Shown piece after piece: positions 44,361-53,300 of a stretch of 64,000 nucleotides of DNA. The DNA is taken from NCBI RefSeq assembly GCF_031846485.1, contig NZ_JAVRHQ010000003.1, positions 62,001 to 126,000 of the forward strand, in the 5' to 3' direction. A program made the position numbers and the translations under genes. A model generated the notes under the pieces. The model had not been told where the DNA came from, did no database searches, and saw only the letters and a program-made list of their open reading frames with translations. Numbering within the stretch: position 1 is the stretch's first letter; the number at the start of each line of letters is the position of its first letter. This DNA comes from Autumnicola tepida (GTDB lineage: Bacteria; Bacteroidota; Bacteroidia; Flavobacteriales; Flavobacteriaceae).

Positions 44361-45368
44361 ATGCCGCAAATAGATAAGCACAACGTTCTGGAAATATTAG
44401 GCAAGAAAGTAGAGCCTGGCAAGAGCGCTACCATCAATTTTAATATGGCCAAACTTTACACCACAACATCGGTGGAAGTTCCTGTTATTATTGAAAGATC
44501 AAAAAAACCGGGACCGGTGGTTTTGCTCACGGCAGGAATACATGGTGATGAAATAAACGGGGTTGAAATTGTACGCCAGATTATTTCAAAAGGAATCAAC
44601 AAGCCGCAAAAAGGAACTATAATTTGTATTCCCGTAGTGAATATTTTTGGATTCCTGAACCTTACCCGGGAATTTCCGGACGGGCGCGACCTCAACCGGG
44701 TTTTCCCCGGCACCAAACATGGTTCCCTTGCAAGCCGCTTTGCCTATCAGTTCGTAAAAAAAATACTTCCTATTGCAGATTTTTGCCTGGACTTCCATAC
44801 CGGCGGGGCCAGCAGGTTTAATGCCCCGCAAATTCGGGTGAAGAAAGGAGATGAGCAAAGCCTTAAATATGCCAGCATCTTTAACGCTCCTTTTACCATC
44901 AATTCCAAAACAATAACCAAATCTTACCGCGAAACCTGTTCAAAACTTGGCATTCCTGTATTGCTTTTTGAAGGCGGAAAATCTTCAGACAGCAACAAGG
45001 AAATTGCACGGCACGGGGTAGATGGCGCCATGAGGATCTTGAGCCACCTGGACATGCTTTCTTCCAAATTTGATTATCCGGACCCTGTAACCAAAACAGT
45101 AATTATAGACAATAGTTTCTGGATGCGGGCGAAGTACAGCGGATTGCTGCATGTAAAGATCCAGTGTGGGAAACATGTTGAAAAAGGGGAATATATTGCC
45201 ACAATCACAGATCCTTACGGGAAATTTCGTCATAAGATAAAGGCCGCAAATAAAGGTTATGTTATAAACGTAAATGAATCTCCTATTGTTTACCAGGGAG
45301 ATGCAGTTTTTCATATCTCCTTACCTCAAAAACCTAATGAAGAAGACAGCGCTCAGGAAGAAATATAA
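44361..45368 (+). CDS. Succinylglutamate desuccinylase/aspartoacylase family protein
   Basis: A 335-residue zinc carboxypeptidase-fold amidohydrolase. TAGIHGDEINGVEIVRQI has the zinc ligands His and Glu, DGRDLNRVFPG is the conserved Arg/Asp/Asn region, DFCLDFHTGGASRFNAPQIR has the third zinc ligand, and LFEGGKSSD carries the catalytic Glu. The C-terminal part is a barrel-sandwich-like domain (GLLHVKIQCGKHVEKGEYIATITD). Members remove acyl groups from amino acids. The link with RimK and the protease suggests that it reverses or trims the same modification. Its 3' end overlaps the next gene by 32 bases. Confidence 0.92.
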   Translation: MPQIDKHNVLEILGKKVEPGKSATINFNMAKLYTTTSVEVPVIIERSKKPGPVVLLTAGIHGDEINGVEIVRQIISKGINKPQKGTIICIPVVNIFGFLNLTREFPDGRDLNRVFPGTKHGSLASRFAYQFVKKILPIADFCLDFHTGGASRFNAPQIRVKKGDEQSLKYASIFNAPFTINSKTITKSYRETCSKLGIPVLLFEGGKSSDSNKEIARHGVDGAMRILSHLDMLSSKFDYPDPVTKTVIIDNSFWMRAKYSGLLHVKIQCGKHVEKGEYIATITDPYGKFRHKIKAANKGYVINVNESPIVYQGDAVFHISLPQKPNEEDSAQEEI

Positions 45369-45906
45369 AGAATTAAGGTTAGAGCTCACAGAAGAGCAAA
45401 TTGAAGAGCTAAGCCTTAAAATTGCCAACCAGGCATTGCAGTTACCAATATGGGATTATGAATTTTATCATCTTTTCTTAAGCATAGCAGAGCAGAAAGA
45501 AGTAGACACTGAACCTCTGCTGCATATCCTCCAGGGGAAAGACAAAAATGTAGTTCTTCCCAAAACAGATGTGCAGGATAACCATCTCAGAAATTTCCTG
45601 CTTACCGATTCTACGGCTATCAGAAAAAACCGATGGAACATCCCGGAACCGGAAGGCGGAATAGAAATTGGAGCCGAAAAAATGGACGTTGTTTTTATTC
45701 CCCTGCTCGCATTTGATGAAACAGGCCACCGGGTGGGTTATGGGAAAGGTTTTTATGACAGGTTCCTGGCCAGCTGCAAAAAGGAGGTGATAAAGGTTGG
45801 TTTGTCCTTCTTTAAAGCCGAGTTACAGATAAAAAACGTCCTTTCATCTGATATTGCACTTGATTTTTGTATTACTCCGGAATTAATCTATACTTTTAGA
45901 AAATAA
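45337..45906 (+). CDS. 5-formyltetrahydrofolate cyclo-ligase
   Basis: A 189-residue protein from the ATG at 45337 (MKKTALRKKYKELRLELTEEQ); a frame start at 45274 would extend it by 21 residues inside the upstream gene. It has the ATP-binding RKKYKE N-terminus, the folate region NRWNIPEPEGG and the C-terminal FIPLLAFDETGHRVGYGKGFYDRFLA hallmark. The enzyme recycles 5-formyl-THF to methenyl-THF. It overlaps the aspartoacylase-like gene and so rides on that operon. Confidence 0.93.
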   Translation: MKKTALRKKYKELRLELTEEQIEELSLKIANQALQLPIWDYEFYHLFLSIAEQKEVDTEPLLHILQGKDKNVVLPKTDVQDNHLRNFLLTDSTAIRKNRWNIPEPEGGIEIGAEKMDVVFIPLLAFDETGHRVGYGKGFYDRFLASCKKEVIKVGLSFFKAELQIKNVLSSDIALDFCITPELIYTFRK

Positions 45907-45976
45907 TTTATAATTATACGTAGAGCAGAAAACAATTTTAACCTTTTAAATAAAGTTTTCCCCAACCGACCCTACA

Positions 45977-47428
45977 ATGCTTAGTGACCTGCAGCTTAAC
46001 CACATTCTTGAAGATTTTGATATTTTTTACTGGAAGATAAACCTTTACAGTAAAGAAATTACATGGTCTGAGCACTTTAATTCCGTGGTTGGCAATCCTA
46101 CTCCTTCAGATGAGCCCTTTGAGTATTTCATTAGAGAAATCCTTCATCCGGATTACCGCTACGACTTCAGGGTGAATTTTGAAAAACTTATTACCGAAAG
46201 CGGAAGCTTCAATTTTGAGCTAAAGCTTAAACTTAAAAACGGCAAATACCGGTGGTTCGAATGCAAAAACCTTCAGAATAAGGAAGAAGGGTTCAGGGAA
46301 ACCGCTGTGCTTTTGTTTGTAAATATCCACCAGAGCAAAAGGGACCAGTACACTATTGAGGAGAATTTTTTCTACTACCGGGAAACCGCAGAAATGACTT
46401 CCACCGGTGGCTGGTACCTGGACACCATAGATAAAAATATCTACTGGGACAATGTCACTAAAAAAATAATGGATTGCCCGCAGGATTTCCAGGTGAATTA
46501 CGAGGACAGAATGCGCTTTTACGCCCCGGAGCATCACCATATCATGAATAAGGCTTTCAATAAATGTGAACTTTATGGAATCCCCTTTAAGATAGAACTA
46601 AAAATGCTCACTCTTTATAACCGCGAGTTCTGGGTGAGAGCTACCGGAAAGCCTGTTTATAATGAAGAGCAGGAAATTATTGGAATAAGGGGAGTATTTC
46701 AGAATATAGATGAAAACAAAACCAATGAGATCAATCTCCAGAATTCTTTGGATATCATCGCAACCCAGAATTCCCGGCTTTTCAATTTCGCCCATATTGT
46801 TTCCCATAATTTGAGATCGCACAGCAGTAACCTTAGCCTGATTGTAGAGCTTCTTAAAGAAGCGCGAACAGATAATGATAAACTGGAACTGCTGGAAAAT
46901 GTAGAATATGTATCTGAAAATTTAGACGCGGCCATTGCCCATTTAAATGAAGTGGTTAGCGTGGAAACCATTTTGCGGAAGGAAAGGGTAAAAGTTAAGT
47001 TTAAAGACGCCCTGGAATTTGTTCTCGCCTCGATTTCTTCTTTAATTAATCGGGAAAATGCAAAAATCGTCGCTGAATTTCAAGACCTGAAAGAAATACA
47101 ATATATACCTGAATATCTTGAAAGTATTTTATTAAATTTAATTACCAATGCCATTAAATATAAACAATCGGGCAGGAAACCGATGATTTTTATTCAGTCT
47201 TACACAGAGAACGGTAAAGAATTTCTTGAGGTAAGCGATAATGGCAGGGGCATTGATCTCGATCAACACGGGGAAAGAATGTTTGGCATGTATAAAACAT
47301 TCCACGGAAATCCGGAAGCTAAGGGAATTGGTCTTTTTATAACCAGGAATCAGGTTGAGGCACTTGGAGGCTCAATATCGGTTAGCAGTACTGTTGATGT
47401 AGGGACAACCTTTAAAATAAAATTTTGA
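45977..47428 (+). CDS. PAS-domain sensor histidine kinase
   Basis: A 483-residue cytoplasmic kinase without membrane segments. Two PAS-like domains (about residues 10-117 and 130-247, each with a trailing PAC segment) are followed by the dimerisation/phosphoacceptor helix (FAHIVSHNLRSHSSNLSL, His277) and the HATPase domain (N box NLITNAIKYK with Asn391, G1 DNGRGIDL, G2 KGIGLFITRNQVEALGG). It is separated by one base from a stand-alone receiver gene, so the two form a two-component pair. The signal and output are unknown. Confidence 0.92.
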   Translation: MLSDLQLNHILEDFDIFYWKINLYSKEITWSEHFNSVVGNPTPSDEPFEYFIREILHPDYRYDFRVNFEKLITESGSFNFELKLKLKNGKYRWFECKNLQNKEEGFRETAVLLFVNIHQSKRDQYTIEENFFYYRETAEMTSTGGWYLDTIDKNIYWDNVTKKIMDCPQDFQVNYEDRMRFYAPEHHHIMNKAFNKCELYGIPFKIELKMLTLYNREFWVRATGKPVYNEEQEIIGIRGVFQNIDENKTNEINLQNSLDIIATQNSRLFNFAHIVSHNLRSHSSNLSLIVELLKEARTDNDKLELLENVEYVSENLDAAIAHLNEVVSVETILRKERVKVKFKDALEFVLASISSLINRENAKIVAEFQDLKEIQYIPEYLESILLNLITNAIKYKQSGRKPMIFIQSYTENGKEFLEVSDNGRGIDLDQHGERMFGMYKTFHGNPEAKGIGLFITRNQVEALGGSISVSSTVDVGTTFKIKF

Positions 47429-47429
47429 T

Positions 47430-47849
47430 ATGGGGCAAAAAGTAGAGCTGGCATGTATTATTGATGATGATAAAATATATGTCAATTTGGTAAAAAAAAT
47501 AATTGAGATAAAGAAGCTTTCAGAAAACCTGCTTGTTTATAAGAATGGCAAAGAAGCACTGGATTACTTTAAGCTAATCCTGGGCAATATGACAGAAGAC
47601 AAATTGCCCGAGATCATTTTCCTGGACCTTAATATGCCGGTGATGGACGGCTGGGAATTTTTAAATGAGTTTATAAAGATCAAAAACAACTTCAATAAGA
47701 AGATCACTCTTTATGTGGTGAGTTCTTCCATAGATCCGCGGGACCTGGAAAGGGCAAAATCCATAAACATGGTAACAGATTATTTAATTAAACCAATTGA
47801 ACTTAAGAAGTTCGAGAAGATTTTTGAAAAGAAGATAACCGCAGCTTAA
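47430..47849 (+). CDS. Stand-alone response-regulator receiver
   Basis: A 139-residue single receiver domain. The acidic pair is in CIIDDDKIYVNLV, the phosphoacceptor is Asp66 in IIFLDLNMPVMDGWEF, the Ser switch in LYVVSSSID and the conserved Lys in YLIKPIELKKF. No output domain follows, so it probably relays phosphate or controls a partner protein. It is the partner of the preceding histidine kinase. Its stop codon shares the palindrome TTAA with the convergent lspA gene. Confidence 0.93.
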   Translation: MGQKVELACIIDDDKIYVNLVKKIIEIKKLSENLLVYKNGKEALDYFKLILGNMTEDKLPEIIFLDLNMPVMDGWEFLNEFIKIKNNFNKKITLYVVSSSIDPRDLERAKSINMVTDYLIKPIELKKFEKIFEKKITAA

Positions 47850-48466
47850 GCCTTAGCCTCCTCTTTTCTTTGTTTTGGAAAGGCTTTTTTATTAAATATA
47901 AGCATAAGAATTACCCCTATAGTTATAGAACTGTCTGCAATATTAAAGACAGGTTCAAAAAAGGTAAAATAATTACCTCCCCAAACAGGGATCCATCCTG
48001 GCAGATAGCCATCATATAAAGGAAAATAAAGCATATCTACCACTTTGCCATGGAAAAGACTGCTATAGCCCCCTCCTTCTGGCAAAAAACTCGCTACATG
48101 CCCGTAACTGCCATCAAAGATAATCCCATAGAACACGGAGTCGATAATGTTCCCCATAGCCCCGGCAAAAATGAGCGCTATTGAAATTATCAATATTCTG
48201 GAGCCATTTTTTTTAACAGAATCCCAGAGCCAGTAACCAATCCCAAATATTGCCACGAGGCGAAAAAGAGTGAGAATGAGTTTTCCGTAAGCCCCGGGAA
48301 TTTTTGTACCCCAGGCCATTCCTTCATTTTCCACAAAAAGAATATGAAACCAATCGAAAACCTTAATTTCCTCTCCTAAAGCAAAATTTGTTTTGATGTA
48401 TATTTTGGAAACCTGATCTATTATCAAGATCAGTACGATAATTAAGCTGGCTTTCTTTAAAGACAT
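47846..48466 (-). CDS. lspA: Lipoprotein signal peptidase LspA
   Basis: A 206-residue inner membrane aspartyl protease that cleaves prolipoprotein signal peptides, needed for the many lipoproteins in this window. It has four membrane segments. The catalytic Asp residues are in GAMGNIIDSVFYG and VFNIADSSITIGV. An N-terminal SLKKASLIIVLILIIDQVSKIYIK and EVFDWFHILFVENEGMAWG-type region agree with the Bacteroidota form, which is longer than the 160-residue proteobacterial enzyme because of a periplasmic insertion. Confidence 0.95.
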   Translation of the reverse strand: MSLKKASLIIVLILIIDQVSKIYIKTNFALGEEIKVFDWFHILFVENEGMAWGTKIPGAYGKLILTLFRLVAIFGIGYWLWDSVKKNGSRILIISIALIFAGAMGNIIDSVFYGIIFDGSYGHVASFLPEGGGYSSLFHGKVVDMLYFPLYDGYLPGWIPVWGGNYFTFFEPVFNIADSSITIGVILMLIFNKKAFPKQRKEEAKA

Positions 48467-48504
48467 GAACTACTTTGGTTAAAAACGCACCAAAAATACT
48501 AATA

Positions 48505-49128
48505 TTATTTAGTTTTCTGCACACTTATATCTCCATTAATGGACGTGAGTTTTAACAGGTTAGTTCCCCGGGCAAGATTTGCAATATTAAGGCTTCCGGT
48601 TCGGGTGTCCGCTTTAACTTTTGCAAAATCTGTCTTTACCAGAATATCGCCTTCAAAGGTATTAATAGTGGCGTTGCCGCTAAACTCTATAAGAGTACAA
48701 TATCCCTGTTTAAGATTGGCTTCAAAATCCTCAAAATCGCCTTCCGCAGTGACAGAAGCGATATTTGAAGTTATAAGCAACTGCATATTTTCAGGAATCT
48801 CCAGGGTGACTTCCAGGGAAAAAACTTTATGCGCACTTAGCTTATCAAAGCCGCCGGTATAGGCTTCAGGATATTCAGAAGTAAGCACCAGCTTTCTTCC
48901 ATTTATTTCGCTCTTCAGAAAGATATTATTAAAATATTCTCCTTCAGAATGTGTGGTGATTTTAATTTCAGAAGTTTCAGAAGTTTTGATGTTCATTTTA
49001 AAAACCTCATCACTGTCAATTTCAATAATTTCGACTTCTGAAGCGTCTACAATTCTGGCAACATCCTTTTGTGCCTGTACCGAAAGCAGGCCGAAAAAAA
49101 CGAGAAATAGACTTAAAACCTGCTTCAT
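48505..49128 (-). CDS. Exported beta-rich protein of unknown function
   Basis: A 207-residue protein with a signal peptide (MKQVLSLFLVFFGLLSVQAQ). The mature part alternates short beta strands (VEIIEIDSDEVFKMNIKTSETSEIKITTH, LQLLITSNIASVTAEG, FEANLKQGYCTLIEF, TINTFEGDILVKTDFAKVKADTRTGSLNI, LTSINGDISVQ), resembling the right-handed beta-helix proteins grouped as DUF2807/DUF4097. No active site is visible. It sits between the ileS/DksA-like pair and lspA, but a terminator precedes it, so it may be transcribed separately. Confidence 0.7.
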   Translation of the reverse strand: MKQVLSLFLVFFGLLSVQAQKDVARIVDASEVEIIEIDSDEVFKMNIKTSETSEIKITTHSEGEYFNNIFLKSEINGRKLVLTSEYPEAYTGGFDKLSAHKVFSLEVTLEIPENMQLLITSNIASVTAEGDFEDFEANLKQGYCTLIEFSGNATINTFEGDILVKTDFAKVKADTRTGSLNIANLARGTNLLKLTSINGDISVQKTK

Positions 49129-49138
49129 TATTAAACTG

Positions 49139-49175
49139 AAAACGCTCCATGCTGAAAAACAACAGGAGCGTTTTT
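49139..49175 (-). terminator. Terminator after the DksA-like gene
   Basis: A 10-bp stem, AAAACGCTCC (49139-49148) with GGAGCGTTTT (49165-49174), and a 16-base loop. T-rich tracts occur on both sides. It lies between the DksA-like gene and the beta-rich protein gene. Confidence 0.78.
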
Positions 49176-49193
49176 ACTCATTTTTAATTTAAA

Positions 49194-49577
49194 TTACTTC
49201 TGAAGATTCTTAGCTTCAATGCTTAAAGTAGCGTGGGGAACGAGCAAAAGACGCTCTTTTGCAATTAACTTGCCGGTTACACGGCAAATACCATACGTTT
49301 TGTTCTCCACCCGGAGAAGGGCATTTTTTAAATCTCTAATAAATTTTTCCTGACGAATGGCAAGCTGGGAGTTCGCTTCCTTGCTCATCGTTTCGCTACC
49401 TTCTTCAAAAGCCTTGAAAGTTGGGGAGGTATCGTCTGTACCATTGTTACCATCATTCTTATAAGCATTCTTGTAGATTTCCAGCTGTTCCTGTGCCTTT
49501 TCTATCTTTTTACGAATTAAGGCTTTGAATTCTGCCAGATCAGCATCACTGTAACGTTCTTTAACATCTGTTGACAT
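49194..49577 (-). CDS. DksA/TraR-family protein without the full zinc finger
   Basis: A 127-residue protein with an N-terminal coiled coil (SDADLAEFKALIRKKIEKAQEQLEIYKNAYK) and a C-terminal region YGICRVTGKLIAKERLLLVPHATLSIEAK that aligns with the DksA zinc-finger region. Only one cysteine of the CxxC...CxxC pattern is left, so zinc binding is unlikely. This degenerate form is common in Flavobacteriia. DksA-like proteins bind the RNA polymerase secondary channel. Its start is 3 bases after the ileS stop. Confidence 0.82.
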   Translation of the reverse strand: MSTDVKERYSDADLAEFKALIRKKIEKAQEQLEIYKNAYKNDGNNGTDDTSPTFKAFEEGSETMSKEANSQLAIRQEKFIRDLKNALLRVENKTYGICRVTGKLIAKERLLLVPHATLSIEAKNLQK

Positions 49578-49580
49578 AGG

Positions 49581-52500
49581 CTACTGTTTTTTAATAAACA
49601 ATTTTGTGGTAATATCATCAAACTCCACCTGGGTGCCGTCTTCAACCACATCTGCAAATTCGAGGTTTGCAGTTAACGTTTCGTTTTTGATATAGTTCAT
49701 ATTTTCATTCACGGCATCCTCGACCATGCCATCGTTTTGTAGGGTCACATTTATAAAGTCTGTAACTTCAAATCCGGAGTCTTTACGCATATTTTGGATG
49801 CGGTTCACCAATTCCCTGGCAACTCCTTCTTTTTTTAGTTCAGGCGAAATACTAACATCCAGTGCCACAGTAATATTGCCGCTACTGGCTACCAGCCAGC
49901 CTTCAATATCCTGAGAAACGATCTCCACTTCTTCGGCCGCCAAAGTAATCATTTTTTCATTAATAGCAACCTCTATGCTGCCTTGCTGCTCTATTTGGGC
50001 GATGTCCTCCTCAGTGAATTCGCTTATCTTATTGACAACCAGTTTCATATCCTTTCCAAATCTTGGGCCAAGAACTCTGAAATTTGGTTTTACCTGCTTC
50101 ACAAGTATTCCTGAAGCATCATCTATAAGTTCAATTTCTTTAACGTTTACTTCACTTTTTATAAGTTCCTGGACAGCCATGATCTCTTCCCCCTGTTCCT
50201 GAGACAGCACCGGAATCATTATACGTTGTAAAGGCTGCCGCACCTTAATCATTTCCTTTTTCCTGAGGGAAAGCACCAGCGATGATATTCTTTGTGCTTT
50301 CTCCATCTGACCTTCTAACTTTTTATTAACAAAAGTTTCAATAAATTTAGGAAAATATGCAGTATGAACGGATGTTAATTCAAAATTATTATCATCTGTT
50401 ATACTTTTTAAATCCCTGTACAACCGCTCCATATAAAAGGGGGCTACCGGAGCGCCCAATTTTGCCACTGTTTCCAGGCAGGTATATAAAGTTTGATAAG
50501 CTGAAATTTTATCATGCCCATAGTCTCCTTTCCAGAACCTTCTGCGGCTAAGGCGAACAAACCAGTTACTAAGATTCTCCTGGACAAAATCTGATATCGC
50601 CCTTGTGGCCTTTGTAGGCTCGTAATCGGCATAAAACTTATCTACTTTGGCAATAAGGCTATGCATTTCTGAAAGGATCCAGCGGTCAATTTCAGGACGA
50701 TCGTTCAGTGGAATATCCTCTTCAGCATAAGTGAAATTATCAATATTCGCATACAAAGTAAAAAACGAATAGGTATTGTAAAGTGTGCCGAAGAATTTTC
50801 GTTGCACCTCTCCTATTCCTTCAATATCAAACTTAAGATTATCCCAAGGGTTGGCATTGGAAATCATATACCAACGGGTGGCATCGGGACCAAAAGCCGC
50901 AAGGGTTTCAAACGGATCTACGGCATTACCGAGACGTTTAGACATTTTCTGGCCATTCTTGTCCAGAACAAGTCCGTTGGAAACCACATTCTTATACGCC
51001 ACATCATCAAAGATCATGGTAGCGATGGCATGCAGGGTATAGAACCAGCCTCTTGTCTGATCCACACCTTCTGCTATAAAATCGGCCTTGCGCCAGGTGT
51101 CTTCTACTTTTTCCTTATTTTCAAATGGATAATGCCATTGGGCATAAGGCATGGAACCGGAGTCAAACCAAACGTCTATAAGATCTGCTTCCCTCTTCAT
51201 TGGCTTTCCGCCTTCTGAAACCAGGGTTATCCCGTCCACAACATTCTTATGGAGGTCTACCTTATCATAATTCTCGTCACTCATATCTCCCGCCTTAAAG
51301 GCTTCAAAGATATTTTTATCCATTACGCCCGCCTCTACCGCACGTGTTATTTCTTCTTTAAGTTCTGCAATGGAACCAATCATTTTTTCTTCTTTCCCGT
51401 CTTCAGTTCTCCAGATAGGAAGCGGAATTCCCCAATACCTGCTCCTGGAAAGATTCCAGTCGTTGGCATTGGCAAGCCAGTTTCCAAAACGGCCTTCACC
51501 AGTAGCTTTTGGTTTCCAGTTAATGCCAAGGTTTAAATCATACATCCTGTCTTTAACATCGGTCACTTTTATAAACCATGAATCCAGCGGGTAATAAAGT
51601 ATTGGTTTATCAGTTCTCCAGCAATTTGGGTAACTGTGGAGGTATTTCTCCACTTTAAAAGCACGGTTTTCTTCCTTCAGCTTTATGGCGATTTCAACAT
51701 CTACAGATTTCTCCGGGGCTTCATCATCATTATAATATTCATTCTTAACATATTTCCCGGCGAACTCGCCCATTTCTTTTCTAAACTTCCCCTGCAGATC
51801 CACCAGCGGAACAAGATTGTCATTTTCATCTTTTACCAGCAAAGGCGGAACTTCCGGAGTCGCCTGTTTTGCCACAAGGGCATCATCTGCACCAAAAGTA
51901 GGGGAAGTATGAACAATCCCTGTTCCATCTTCAGTAGTAACAAAATCCCCGGCAATCACGCGGAAGGCATTTTCAGGATTATTATAAGGCTGCGCGTAAG
52001 GCATTAGCTGCTCATAGCGTATTCCAACCAGATCTTTCCCAACATAACTCTTCCCAATAAAATAAGGAATTTTACCTCCTTCTTTATAATCCTTTAGCTC
52101 CTCCTCATTTTCAACTTTTCTAAATTTTTTATCGAACTGCTTCTCAGCCAGATCTTTGGCTACCACAATCGTGATAGGTTCGAAAGTATATTGATTAAAT
52201 GTTTTAACCGAAACATATTCGATCTTTGGCCCCACGGTAAGCGCCGTGTTAGAAGGCAAAGTCCACGGAGTGGTGGTCCAGGCAATAAAATAGTCCCCCT
52301 CCAAACCTTCCCCAACAGGAGCAGCTTTAGAATCGCTTATTTTGAACATTGCCGTTACCGTGGTATCTGTAACATCCTGATAACATCCCGGTTGGTTAAG
52401 CTCATGGGAACTTAAACCCGTTCCCGCTTTTGGCGAATACGGCTGGATGGTGTAACCTTTATAAATAAGTTCTTTCTTATAAATTTCAGAAAGCAGCCAC

Positions 52501-52985
52501 CAAACCGTCTCCATATATTTGGATTTATAGGTGATATATGGATCTCCCATATCTACCCAATATCCCATTTTTTCGGTAAGGTCATTCCATACCCCTGTAT
52601 AACGCATTACTGCGTTTTTACAGGCATGGTTGTATTCTTCTATACTTATTTTATTTCCAATATCTTCCTTGGTAATCCCCAGTTCTTTCTCTACACCAAG
52701 CTCCACTGGCAAGCCGTGGGTATCCCAGCCTGCTTTACGTTTTACCTGAAATCCCTTCTGGGTTTTATAACGGCAAAAAATATCCTTGATAGCCCGTGCC
52801 ATTACATGGTGAATACCAGGCAGGCCATTTGCTGAAGGCGGACCTTCAAAAAAAACGAATTGCTCCTCTCCTTCCCGTGCTTCCACGCTTTTTTCAAAAA
52901 TCCTGTTCTCCTTCCACCAATTAAGCGTCTCTTCTGCAACTTTTGGTAAGTCAAGTCCTTTATATTCAGGGAACTTATTGCTCAT
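49581..52985 (-). CDS. ileS: Isoleucyl-tRNA synthetase
   Basis: A 1134-residue class I synthetase. The HIGH-type motif is GLPGIHHVMARA, the KMSKS loop is GQKMSKRLGNAVDP, and the editing domain spans about residues 195-400 with the TTEDGTGIVHTSPTFGADD block. WDTHGLPVELGVEKELG is a further hallmark. The domain layout and length are those of the Bacteroidota/eukaryotic-like IleS (type 2), which often confers lower sensitivity to mupirocin. It lies upstream of the DksA-like gene in one transcript. Confidence 0.97.
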   Translation of the reverse strand: MSNKFPEYKGLDLPKVAEETLNWWKENRIFEKSVEAREGEEQFVFFEGPPSANGLPGIHHVMARAIKDIFCRYKTQKGFQVKRKAGWDTHGLPVELGVEKELGITKEDIGNKISIEEYNHACKNAVMRYTGVWNDLTEKMGYWVDMGDPYITYKSKYMETVWWLLSEIYKKELIYKGYTIQPYSPKAGTGLSSHELNQPGCYQDVTDTTVTAMFKISDSKAAPVGEGLEGDYFIAWTTTPWTLPSNTALTVGPKIEYVSVKTFNQYTFEPITIVVAKDLAEKQFDKKFRKVENEEELKDYKEGGKIPYFIGKSYVGKDLVGIRYEQLMPYAQPYNNPENAFRVIAGDFVTTEDGTGIVHTSPTFGADDALVAKQATPEVPPLLVKDENDNLVPLVDLQGKFRKEMGEFAGKYVKNEYYNDDEAPEKSVDVEIAIKLKEENRAFKVEKYLHSYPNCWRTDKPILYYPLDSWFIKVTDVKDRMYDLNLGINWKPKATGEGRFGNWLANANDWNLSRSRYWGIPLPIWRTEDGKEEKMIGSIAELKEEITRAVEAGVMDKNIFEAFKAGDMSDENYDKVDLHKNVVDGITLVSEGGKPMKREADLIDVWFDSGSMPYAQWHYPFENKEKVEDTWRKADFIAEGVDQTRGWFYTLHAIATMIFDDVAYKNVVSNGLVLDKNGQKMSKRLGNAVDPFETLAAFGPDATRWYMISNANPWDNLKFDIEGIGEVQRKFFGTLYNTYSFFTLYANIDNFTYAEEDIPLNDRPEIDRWILSEMHSLIAKVDKFYADYEPTKATRAISDFVQENLSNWFVRLSRRRFWKGDYGHDKISAYQTLYTCLETVAKLGAPVAPFYMERLYRDLKSITDDNNFELTSVHTAYFPKFIETFVNKKLEGQMEKAQRISSLVLSLRKKEMIKVRQPLQRIMIPVLSQEQGEEIMAVQELIKSEVNVKEIELIDDASGILVKQVKPNFRVLGPRFGKDMKLVVNKISEFTEEDIAQIEQQGSIEVAINEKMITLAAEEVEIVSQDIEGWLVASSGNITVALDVSISPELKKEGVARELVNRIQNMRKDSGFEVTDFINVTLQNDGMVEDAVNENMNYIKNETLTANLEFADVVEDGTQVEFDDITTKLFIKKQ

Positions 52986-53300
52986 TTTCTTGAAATTTCT
53001 AATGTTGTGCGAAATTAATCATTTTTAATAAAAGAGAAGTCTATGAAAACGGAAAAATAAGCCGTTCGGCAGCTCTTTACATTTCAAAATCTTTCATCTC
53101 CACCAGCATCATTTATTCTGACATTTAATTCTTACAAAATAGGAATGCGTAGTGAATGAACACCTTAACCATAATACGAATTTATAAAAGCTAAATATTT
53201 GTTGTTTTTGGTGCAGATTATTTTTAATTTGTTAAAGGCCCTACCAATTTACCAGCTCAACCTACCATGTTATGTGATCAACAAATCCAAAATCAGGTAG

